Shown here: positions 36,931 to 44,098 of the stretch, in pieces
How positions within the stretch are numbered: the stretch's first letter is position 1
How the letters are laid out: each line of letters begins with the position of its first letter
Assembly: GCA_003210795.1 (NCBI GenBank)
Contig: QCUJ01000007.1
Coordinates: forward strand, 1 to 58,679
DNA length: 58,679 nt
Reading direction: 5' to 3'
Origin: Synechococcus sp. AG-679-B05
GTDB lineage: Bacteria > Cyanobacteriota > Cyanobacteriia > PCC-6307 > Cyanobiaceae
Notes under the pieces: generated by a model
Databases searched by the model: none
Told to the model about the DNA's origin: nothing
What the model saw: the letters and a program-made list of their open reading frames with translations, nothing else
Position numbers and translations under genes: made by a program

Positions 36931-37677
36931 CTAAAATTTTGGTTGCATGTCCAGCAAGGTATCTGATCTCAAGCCGCAACGAAGTGATTGAACAGCAACT
37001 AAGTCTGACAAACTAAGATTACCCAAATTAACAAAGGATCCAAAGCGTTTTAATAAGAAAGTCTGTACAGATTTAATGGGAGCCTCAAACAGTAAACTGT
37101 CAACAGGAATAACAGATGTGATCGTGTCCATGACAACAGCATCAACATCTCCTCCTGTTGAAACATAGCCGGAACGGCCTGATTCACGTGACTCTAAAAT
37201 GATCAGAGAAGCTCCTGCCTCTGCAGAGAGCTCACAATGGGAGAGCCAGTGTGTAGGTGTTAATTTTTTAGCTGGATCAGATGATTTACGACCAACCTCA
37301 CTCATAACAAAATAGTCGGAAGATAAAGTTCGAATGAATGAAGAGTAAAGATGATCTTCAATATCAATCGTACCGCGACTTAATTCAACACAATCAAGAC
37401 CAAAGGAGAGAAGATGTCTGGCGAAATCATCGAAATTATAATGATGAATCATATACTCAAAAAAAGTACCTCCTAGCAGTGGGCGAATATTGAGCCGATC
37501 GCATAGATTCTTTTTGAGAGTGAACTCTGGATCAATTAATGCACTTCCCCAGCCAAACTTAATAAAATCAATATACTGATTATAGGAATTCAAATAAGAT
37601 TCAAAGACAGGATATGGCATGCCAACTTCAAGAACATGATTTATAGAGTGAAGCTTATTGAGATGATTGCTTGGCAT
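36931..37677 (-). CDS. comA: ComA-like phosphosulfolactate synthase
   Basis: From the ATG at 37677 the protein has 248 residues and follows the ComA family, which joins sulfite to phosphoenolpyruvate to give (R)-2-phospho-3-sulfolactate. Motifs in order: IDFIKFGWG (about 37-45), LLGGTFFE (67-74), VELSRGTIDI (87-96), SEVGRKS (126-132), ESRESGRSG (152-160), FEAPIKS (197-203), NLGNL and LRCGLRSDT near the end. Upstream in-frame starts at 37704 and 37734 overlap the channel gene. No other sulfolactate gene is visible here; in other bacteria the product feeds coenzyme M or sulfolactate. The gene continues the Mrp-channel series. Confidence 0.8.
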   Translation of the reverse strand: MPSNHLNKLHSINHVLEVGMPYPVFESYLNSYNQYIDFIKFGWGSALIDPEFTLKKNLCDRLNIRPLLGGTFFEYMIHHYNFDDFARHLLSFGLDCVELSRGTIDIEDHLYSSFIRTLSSDYFVMSEVGRKSSDPAKKLTPTHWLSHCELSAEAGASLIILESRESGRSGYVSTGGDVDAVVMDTITSVIPVDSLLFEAPIKSVQTFLLKRFGSFVNLGNLSLSDLVAVQSLRCGLRSDTLLDMQPKF

Positions 37678-37684
37678 ATTATCT

Positions 37685-38440
37685 TTATGAATCGGAGGCC
37701 CCATCGAGCTCGTTATACTTTGTGTTTGATTCAATGATATTAGCTGTTAGCAATGCAACACATATTATGCCAATAATTCCAAATGAAATTGCAAGAACTT
37801 TACCCAAAGAAGTTGTTGGAGTAATATCTCCGTAACCGATTGTTGTCATTGTGACAATGGAGAACCAAAAAGACCTAACAATTGATCCAAAATGTTCTGA
37901 ATCATTATTCCTTTCAATAATATAGATTGAAAAAGCCATTAGATAGGTTACGATTGAAAGCAGTACCAAGGGAAAGAATGTATAAGCTGGAGAATCCGTT
38001 AAAATAAAATAGATACGCTTAAGTACGACCTGAAAACCAGAAAAATAGGTTGCCAGGAGCGATTTAAAGATATAGATACCGATCGCGATAAAAGAATCAT
38101 TTGGAAAGTATTCTGTCACCAACACAAATACAATCAAAAGATCTATCAAGCCATATTTAGAAAAAAACCCCTTAGCAAAACCTAACCATGAATAATCATA
38201 CCGTGACCATGTATTGGCTAGCTTCCCAACATAATCAGCTATAAAAAATATTTCTATGAAATTAAGAGCAGCATCAAGGAATATTTGCCCTTTATCAGTA
38301 TGAAATACAGGCTCAGTACTCAATGCAATTTGAGCAAGAAGCAAGACAATGACACTATTGAGAATTAGTGAATAATTATTCCCAGGAAGGCTTCCAGAAT
38401 AATCTCCAAAGTACCAAGGATCTGAATTTTTATATGACAT
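37685..38440 (-). CDS. Potassium-channel-like membrane protein
   Basis: A 251-residue protein with a six-span voltage-gated-channel layout. The selectivity filter TMTTIGYGD is at residues 197-205, followed by a last long hydrophobic helix (ISFGIIGIICVALLTANIIE). The fourth span (about residues 116-140) has only scattered Lys/Arg, so voltage sensing is doubtful. No cytoplasmic RCK domain is present. It starts three bases after mrpB and lies just upstream of the ComA-like gene, tying a K+ conductance to the antiporter. Confidence 0.85.
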   Translation of the reverse strand: MSYKNSDPWYFGDYSGSLPGNNYSLILNSVIVLLLAQIALSTEPVFHTDKGQIFLDAALNFIEIFFIADYVGKLANTWSRYDYSWLGFAKGFFSKYGLIDLLIVFVLVTEYFPNDSFIAIGIYIFKSLLATYFSGFQVVLKRIYFILTDSPAYTFFPLVLLSIVTYLMAFSIYIIERNNDSEHFGSIVRSFWFSIVTMTTIGYGDITPTTSLGKVLAISFGIIGIICVALLTANIIESNTKYNELDGASDS

Positions 38441-38443
38441 TAA

Positions 38444-39160
38444 TCAAAGAACACCACGCTTAATAACAAACAATCGAAGTATTGACCAAGATCCTATGGT
38501 GACTTTCAAAGCAGCAATGATATTCAAGGCTGGTATATATATAATAGGTGGTAAAGACGCGAAAATTGAGGAAGGGTATAGAAAAGAGCAGAACGTCGCC
38601 AAAGCAACAATAATAAAACATGCAACAGCAAATTTTTCAAATGCTGGAGCATTTGCCTTGAAATAAAAATTCTCTACTTTCTGTAATCGTCCAGTCACCA
38701 TTAGCAAAGTAATCGAGGTTGCCCCAGCAACACCAGAAGCAAATCCTCCACCTGGCGTCAAGTGACCTTTTAATGCGAGATCAAATGCAAGAAAACAGCT
38801 TAACAAGGCTGCAAAATCTAAAAGAAGACAGACTACTGGATCATTTACACCCACAAATTGCTCCTCCGAGTCTTCCTCATGAAGCAATATTTTTACTCCC
38901 AACCCTGCAATAGTAAACACAGTAACCTCACCAATTGTATCAAAAAGTCTGGTAACTAAAATAACGGAAGTAACCGCATTAGGAATATTTGTATAAGAAG
39001 TTAGGTACGAAACAATTGATTCAGTATCTCTTGCGAGGGAATCATCTCGTGTAAACAATATCATCAGCATCACTGATGTAATTGCAACTAAGTAAAGAAG
39101 AGACTTAAAGAAATCAGCGCTTAAGTCTAATCGAGGAAGTCGCCTAATAATTGAATTCAT
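38444..39160 (-). CDS. mrpB: Mrp antiporter subunit B (MnhB-like)
   Basis: A 238-residue membrane protein. The MrpB signatures AVTSVILVTRLFDTIGEVTV and GHLTPGGGFASGVAGATSI lie in the first and middle parts. It carries an extra N-terminal helix relative to short MrpB proteins. MrpB is part of the multisubunit Na+/H+ antiporter complex. The first bases overlap the end of the DUF4040 gene by four. Confidence 0.88.
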   Translation of the reverse strand: MNSIIRRLPRLDLSADFFKSLLYLVAITSVMLMILFTRDDSLARDTESIVSYLTSYTNIPNAVTSVILVTRLFDTIGEVTVFTIAGLGVKILLHEEDSEEQFVGVNDPVVCLLLDFAALLSCFLAFDLALKGHLTPGGGFASGVAGATSITLLMVTGRLQKVENFYFKANAPAFEKFAVACFIIVALATFCSFLYPSSIFASLPPIIYIPALNIIAALKVTIGSWSILRLFVIKRGVL

Positions 39161-39702
39161 GACACAGGAGGAATCTTGGTGAATGTAAGATCGTTGGGCA
39201 GTAAATTAATATCAACAACATCTTGAACATCGATCAAAAGGCTCTCAGCTTCAAAGTACATAGTTTTTTCCATCAAAAGTGCATGTGGAGAGCCCGATGA
39301 TTTTGAAGATGACAAGAACTTAAAATTCTGTTCATCATCTATCGAGAACTCTTCATCTTGGTAAATAACATTTAAATGCAATTCACCAAAAATAGATTTC
39401 AAATAATCTTTATTGCCGGGAGAAAGGGATGCGTTTTTATCAATAATAACAATTACAGAATAACATGAACGAATGGTGACAATGTACAGCAAAGACGAAA
39501 GTAATGTGCCGACCATAACCTCAGTTAGTGCAACATCTGGAGCCCCAACAAGAGCAAAAATCAGTGCTGCAATACTACCCAAGAAGGAACGATAGATTAA
39601 ACTATTAATCGGTGAAGAAGATCGTATTAGAAGAATCCCTAAGACAGGGAGCAAAAGCTCAAAAGGGAAAATGAGCGCCGTGCTGGTAAATGACTCACTC
39701 AT
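39157..39702 (-). CDS. DUF4040 protein, truncated MrpA equivalent
   Basis: A 181-residue protein. Its N-terminal half has four spans with the motif ALVGAPDVALTEVMVG, which in full-length MrpA lies in the C-terminal DUF4040 (MbhD-like) part. The second half is a soluble acidic region (ISDDEQNF-type sequence, IYQDEEFSIDDEQNF) not seen in ordinary DUF4040 domains. The large proton-pumping part of MrpA is absent. The start overlaps the end of mrpG by four bases. Confidence 0.8.
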   Translation of the reverse strand: MSESFTSTALIFPFELLLPVLGILLIRSSSPINSLIYRSFLGSIAALIFALVGAPDVALTEVMVGTLLSSLLYIVTIRSCYSVIVIIDKNASLSPGNKDYLKSIFGELHLNVIYQDEEFSIDDEQNFKFLSSSKSSGSPHALLMEKTMYFEAESLLIDVQDVVDINLLPNDLTFTKIPPVS

Positions 39703-39974
39703 GATGGCCGATCAGAAATGTTGCCAAGGATATAACTGAAAATAGTGTTCCATAAAGACAAGGAAATTGCCGTGACGAGTAGTAAAGGCCAATATTGGGG
39801 TGCTAGAAGCAATAATGCAACCACGATCAATAGAGAACCGACACTATCTGCAACCGTAAGGGTATGCAACTTATAAAAGATAGAATGTTCTTTATTTAGA
39901 ATTGGAAGTGTGCCCCAAATCCAGAAATAAAGGCCTAACGATAGGATTGCGTAAGAAACAAAGGTAATTGTCAT
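39699..39974 (-). CDS. mrpG: Mrp antiporter subunit G (MnhG-like)
   Basis: A 91-residue three-span protein of the MrpG family, with the conserved segment KLHTLTVADSVGSLLIVVALL and SLWNTIFSYILGN. It lies three bases after mrpF and overlaps the DUF4040 gene. Confidence 0.82.
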   Translation of the reverse strand: MTITFVSYAILSLGLYFWIWGTLPILNKEHSIFYKLHTLTVADSVGSLLIVVALLLLAPQYWPLLLVTAISLSLWNTIFSYILGNISDRPS

Positions 39975-39977
39975 GAT

Positions 39978-40256
39978 TCAGATCCTCATCTCAAGTAGGG
40001 AAAGAATAAGCATGCCAGCATCACCAACAATTAAAATAAAAGCACCAATACAACCAATCATCCAATCACCCCTAAATATTCCAAAAGCTATAATCATAAA
40101 TGCTAGTTTATTGCCAAAGCTGGAAGCATATGCAATTCTCTCAGTAGTAGAATTAGTTCTAGAAACTGCAAGTACAGGAACCAAACTAATCAAAAGCATG
40201 ACATAAATAACGACATATTGATAAGAGTCGAGTCGAGCAACTGCCGAATTAATCAT
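39978..40256 (-). CDS. mrpF: Mrp antiporter subunit F (MnhF-like)
   Basis: A 92-residue three-span protein. The MrpF pattern is seen as ERIAYASSFGNKLAFMIIAF followed by a last helix GCIGAFILIVGDAGMLILSL. The first bases overlap the stop of mrpE by four. Confidence 0.8.
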   Translation of the reverse strand: MINSAVARLDSYQYVVIYVMLLISLVPVLAVSRTNSTTERIAYASSFGNKLAFMIIAFGIFRGDWMIGCIGAFILIVGDAGMLILSLLEMRI

Positions 40257-40696
40257 TTGTTGCTCTCCTTGGGTTTGACTTTAGCTTCAACTTCTGAAGC
40301 TGAGGCAACGAGATGAACTCTCCAAGCATCTGAATTTTCACGACGGGTCACTAAAGACATTGGTGTAAATGTTATTCTGAATAGATCGAAAAATTCAGCA
40401 AATTTAGAACCACTTGTAGCTCTAATATTTACTTTTTCTTCTGTGAAGTTATCAATAGGATCATTTATTAACATCAATTCAAAACATTCTTTCATCATAT
40501 CGTATGGAAGACGAAGTATGAGGAGAATTTCAGGAATAAGAGCATGCATCTTCAATCGTCGGAAGTCTCCAAAGGGGATGAGAAAGCAAATAACTAAACC
40601 TATTAACAAATTTGTTGTCTCAATACTGGAAGTGACCAAACACCAGCAGCAGATTCGGAACAGTAGAACAAGAGTAAGCCTGGTAAAATTTGCCAT
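40253..40696 (-). CDS. mrpE: Mrp antiporter subunit E (MnhE-like)
   Basis: A 147-residue protein of the MrpE family (PF01899). Two N-terminal spans include TNLLIGLVICFLIPFG and a soluble C-terminal part with FRITFTPMSLVTRRENSDAW. In Mrp complexes MrpE is needed for full activity. It overlaps the mrpD stop by one base. Confidence 0.82.
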   Translation of the reverse strand: MANFTRLTLVLLFRICCWCLVTSSIETTNLLIGLVICFLIPFGDFRRLKMHALIPEILLILRLPYDMMKECFELMLINDPIDNFTEEKVNIRATSGSKFAEFFDLFRITFTPMSLVTRRENSDAWRVHLVASASEVEAKVKPKESNK

Positions 40697-42234
40697 TAAA
40701 TCTTGAGATAAATTAGGTTGGCAAGTAGTAAGGCTGCAACCAAGAAGGGTGCACCCACTAGATCTAATGTACGAGTGACAGGCTTAACAAACTCGTCAGC
40801 CTGAATCCCAACAACTGAAACAAAGAGAATTCCTCCAAGAATTGCAGAAACGATCGCGGACTGAACTGCAGAGAAGGTAAAGAGGTCTGGTGCTGCATTT
40901 GAAGCAAGGATCAAACCAACGACTGATAAAATTAAAATATAATTTTGTGATGAAGAAAATAGATCTGAAAGATTTTTAGAGGCACGGGGCAAATTTAAGA
41001 CTAAGCGAGCATAAGGTTGACGAATAAAGTCTTTGATCCGATCAAAAATCAAGCGTGCGTAGACAGTTGAGGTGAGTAATGCAGCGGTTGTATAGATAAT
41101 CTTTGCTTCATAAGGAATATCATATTTTATCCAGTTTTTAGTAATGAATCCTGCTAGGAAGGGGAACCCCATGATGGACAAACTGGCAACTACAAATACA
41201 ATTACTCTTAGAAGTTCATTTGTTACTGATAGTTTTGAAGGCGTATTATTTGAGCTAGTAATAGCCGAGGAATCCAAATTTTCATCGGCCTTTCTTGAAT
41301 AGAGAGTCGAAAATAATAATGCTTTGCAAATTCCATGCTGCATCGCATAGCTGCATGCATAAGTTGGAGATAAAATTGCAATTCCAAGCTGAGAAACTGA
41401 GCTCCATCCCAGAGCACGGCCACTGTCACGTTCAAAAACAGCGTAAATGGCAGCAATCACAGCACTGATAACACCAATCACAATCATCGAGTCACTGATG
41501 GGATTCAAGATCTGACTCATTCGTGCGATGGGAGCAATACCTGCACAAGTGACGCAACCTGCCAGTACAGCTGACGATTGAGAATTTGCATGGGAATAGA
41601 TATTGGGGACCCACAGACCACAAAGAAATACCCCTGACTTCGTTAGCAATCCGGCAACAATGAGACAAAGAGCTGTTTCTGGAGCTTTGACTAAATCCTC
41701 CAGTAGAAAACTGCCAGTAAAAGTAAATGCTTGTACCACACCAATCAGATAAATCAACATGGCTAAGCCGCCACCAATCAGATACTGAAAGGAATTGAAT
41801 AGAGACTTTCTATCATTACGGTCAGCTATCAACAAAAACGCTGAAAAACCAAGTAGTTCAAGGGATATGAACATACTCACCAAATCAACGGTTGTAAAAG
41901 ATATGAGCAGTGCGCTAAGCAACACAAGGCAAATCTGGTAATAATAATGCGTGAATTTTTTAAAAAATAGTCCGAAAACTATTAGCAAGGTGATGCAACT
42001 TCCAAAAATAAGCGGAAAACTATAGGAATCAACTGAAAATTGAATGCCACCTTCGCCAACCAAGGTAAATTGATAGGCAATATCTCTGCCAATATAATTC
42101 AAACTACTTGCAGCATATCCCAGCAACATCACGACGCTGAGCGGAAAAGTGATTTTAGGTATCACACAGCCCACAAATCCCAGCAAGGCTGGGAGAAAGA
42201 TTAGAAAGGGGAAGAGTATTTGATAATCAATCAT
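40696..42234 (-). CDS. mrpD: Mrp antiporter subunit D (MnhD/NuoN-like)
   Basis: A 512-residue protein with about 14 spans, related to the proton-pumping NuoL/M/N subunits. The conserved membrane glutamate lies in FISLELLGFSAFLL, and the key lysine in LLTKSGVFLCGLW. From the ATG at 42234 the start overlaps the stop of mrpC (ATGA); a longer frame to 42297 is less likely. This is probably the main ion-translocating subunit, since the large MrpA domain is missing here. Confidence 0.88.
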   Translation of the reverse strand: MIDYQILFPFLIFLPALLGFVGCVIPKITFPLSVVMLLGYAASSLNYIGRDIAYQFTLVGEGGIQFSVDSYSFPLIFGSCITLLIVFGLFFKKFTHYYYQICLVLLSALLISFTTVDLVSMFISLELLGFSAFLLIADRNDRKSLFNSFQYLIGGGLAMLIYLIGVVQAFTFTGSFLLEDLVKAPETALCLIVAGLLTKSGVFLCGLWVPNIYSHANSQSSAVLAGCVTCAGIAPIARMSQILNPISDSMIVIGVISAVIAAIYAVFERDSGRALGWSSVSQLGIAILSPTYACSYAMQHGICKALLFSTLYSRKADENLDSSAITSSNNTPSKLSVTNELLRVIVFVVASLSIMGFPFLAGFITKNWIKYDIPYEAKIIYTTAALLTSTVYARLIFDRIKDFIRQPYARLVLNLPRASKNLSDLFSSSQNYILILSVVGLILASNAAPDLFTFSAVQSAIVSAILGGILFVSVVGIQADEFVKPVTRTLDLVGAPFLVAALLLANLIYLKI

Positions 42235-42593
42235 TTCTCTAGGTCTCGATAACGCAACATGGGAGATCGACGACCCAGGCGAAGAGCAATCGCACAAAGC
42301 AAAGCCTGGGTTGCAAAACCAATCACAATGGCCGTTAAAATGATTGCCTGCGGATATGGATCGGAGTAAGAGCTATATCGACTGGCCGTCACAATTGGCG
42401 TCTGGGAACCAGCCGAAGCAGCGATCAGAACAAAAATACTAATCGTGGCAGTGTCAATAACATCCAGTGATAACAATGAGCGAAGCATTGTTTTCGAATT
42501 CAATAAGCCAAAACACCCAATAACAATCAATACGACCATTGGGATCAGTCTTAGCTTTTCTGGCGTTAAATCCATCAAATAAAGCCAACTCAT
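42231..42593 (-). CDS. mrpC: Mrp antiporter subunit C (MnhC/NuoK-like)
   Basis: A 120-residue, three-span NuoK-like protein, from the ATG at 42593. The MrpC/NuoK features are GCFGLLNSKTMLRSLLSLDV and QAIILTAIVIGFATQALLCA. It is the first gene of the long leftward array and is divergent from ruvA with about 100 bases between. Confidence 0.82.
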   Translation of the reverse strand: MSWLYLMDLTPEKLRLIPMVVLIVIGCFGLLNSKTMLRSLLSLDVIDTATISIFVLIAASAGSQTPIVTASRYSSYSDPYPQAIILTAIVIGFATQALLCAIALRLGRRSPMLRYRDLEK

Positions 42594-42695
42594 CAATACT
42601 AGTTGGCAAGGATTAGTCGTCAAGTCAATGAAAACCTTTGTTGCCGACGGTCAAACGCACTGTTTCGACTACTATTATGTAACGGGCGAATTTCG

Positions 42696-43313
42696 ATGAT
42701 CGGTTGGCTGAAGGGAGACATTCGGCACAGACTTCAACGGGGGAATCGCAACCAAATTCTCCTTGCTTGTGCAGGAGTGGGGTATGAGATTCAGCTAACT
42801 GAGCGCGACTGGCAACAACTTGAGACGGGCCAGGAATTGGAGCTCTGGATTCATCAGTCGATCAGCGCTGACAACTTGCAATTGTTTGGATTCGGCTTGA
42901 TTTCAGAACGAGATCTCTTTCGCGAATTGATCAGCGTTAGCGGTGTTGGACCACAAGCCGGCATCGGGCTTCTGAGTGCATGTGGCTTCAACGAGCTTGT
43001 TTCAGCGTTGGTGCAATCCGATATCAAGACGCTTTGCCGGGCTCCTGGTGTGGGCAAACGAACTGCAGAACGCCTAAGCCTTGAACTGCGCTCAAAACTA
43101 CTCAAAACCTCCGCTGATCTCACTGAGAGCCTGACTGAAATCTCTGGGACACAGCCGCAATTGATCAGCACACTTGAGGCCCTGGGCTATGAAGCCGCTG
43201 AGATCAGCAGGGCCATCAAGCTCATTCGCTCACGGGGAACAGCCTCGCCCGATGACGACGAGGAAACCTGGCTACGCGAGTGCATACGGGCGATGTCGGA
43301 GGATGGTCCCTGA
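42696..43313 (+). CDS. ruvA: Holliday junction helicase subunit RuvA
   Basis: A 205-residue protein that binds four-way junctions and loads RuvB. Domain I starts MIGWLKGDIRH, with the family GVGYEIQL. The HhH motifs VSGVGPQAGIGLLS and APGVGKRTAERLSLEL are clear. The C-terminal domain III (STLEALGYEAAEISRAI) is present. The ATG at 42696 is the usual start; upstream in-frame codons are not coding. It is followed closely by rpsO. Confidence 0.95.
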   Translation: MIGWLKGDIRHRLQRGNRNQILLACAGVGYEIQLTERDWQQLETGQELELWIHQSISADNLQLFGFGLISERDLFRELISVSGVGPQAGIGLLSACGFNELVSALVQSDIKTLCRAPGVGKRTAERLSLELRSKLLKTSADLTESLTEISGTQPQLISTLEALGYEAAEISRAIKLIRSRGTASPDDDEETWLRECIRAMSEDGP

Positions 43314-43357
43314 AGGAGTAGTGTGGTCCTTGGCAACAACAAGGCCTCCCCCCGCGC

Positions 43358-43627
43358 ATGTCGTTAGATACCACCGAAAAGCAACAGCTGATCAACACCC
43401 ATCAGACCCACGGCACCGACACCGGGTCCGCAGAGGTTCAGGTCGCCATGCTGAGCGAGCGGATCAACCGTCTCAGCAGCCACCTCCAGAACAACATTCA
43501 CGACTTCTCTTCCCGTCAAGGATTGTTGAAGATGATTGGTCGTCGCAAGCGTCTGCTGGGCTACATGCGCAGCAAAAGCGAGCAACGCTACGTGGATACG
43601 ATCGCCAAACTGGGAATCCGCGGCTGA
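43358..43627 (+). CDS. rpsO: 30S ribosomal protein S15
   Basis: An 89-residue protein matching S15 throughout: N-terminal helix (STEKQQ-like [16 protein letters not shown]), then [36 protein letters not shown] and [10 protein letters not shown]. It binds 16S rRNA early in 30S assembly. It lies 44 bases after ruvA and is probably in one unit with the PAM68-like gene. Confidence 0.98.
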   Translation: MSLDTTEKQQLINTHQTHGTDTGSAEVQVAMLSERINRLSSHLQNNIHDFSSRQGLLKMIGRRKRLLGYMRSKSEQRYVDTIAKLGIRG

Positions 43628-43642
43628 TATCAGCGACAAACC

Positions 43643-44065
43643 ATGCCCGACAAACGCAGTTCCCTCCCCTTTGAGCCCAAAGGGTCGAAGCAGGGTTCGG
43701 GCAACAAAGACACCAAGTCAGTCTCCACCGCAGTGAAGCAGGAGGCAATTCCTCGCTACGTGGCCGATCGGATGGCTCGCAGAGTCGCCGTTTTTACTGG
43801 TTTGCCCACCGTTGCAGGCATGGGGGTCTTTGTTGGCAGTTATCTTCTGATCACCCAAGGTATTGCCGATATTGCACCTGGATTAACTCTGGCAACCTCA
43901 GGAGGGTTCTTCCTCTTAGGTCTGGTGGGCCTGAGTTTTGGTGTTCTCAGTTCCAGCTGGGATCCGGATCCTGGCAGTGTTCTGGGATTTGAAAATCTAA
44001 AACCAAATCTTCAGAGAATGAAAGAGACTATCCGTGCCGCCAAAACAAAGAACCCGTCGGATTAA
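43643..44065 (+). CDS. PAM68-like photosystem II assembly protein (DUF3464)
   Basis: A 140-residue protein. An Lys/Ser-rich N-terminus is followed by AIPRYVADRMARRVAVFTGL, two membrane spans (PTVAGMGVFVGSYLLITQG and GGFFLLGLVGLSFGVLSSSW) and a conserved tail beginning DPDPGSVLG. This is the plan of plant PAM68 and cyanobacterial homologs, which act in photosystem II assembly and chlorophyll insertion into CP47. It starts 15 bases after rpsO. Confidence 0.88.
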   Translation: MPDKRSSLPFEPKGSKQGSGNKDTKSVSTAVKQEAIPRYVADRMARRVAVFTGLPTVAGMGVFVGSYLLITQGIADIAPGLTLATSGGFFLLGLVGLSFGVLSSSWDPDPGSVLGFENLKPNLQRMKETIRAAKTKNPSD

Positions 44066-44098
44066 TCAGTATTGAACCGGTGAACTGGGCTCTCCTGA

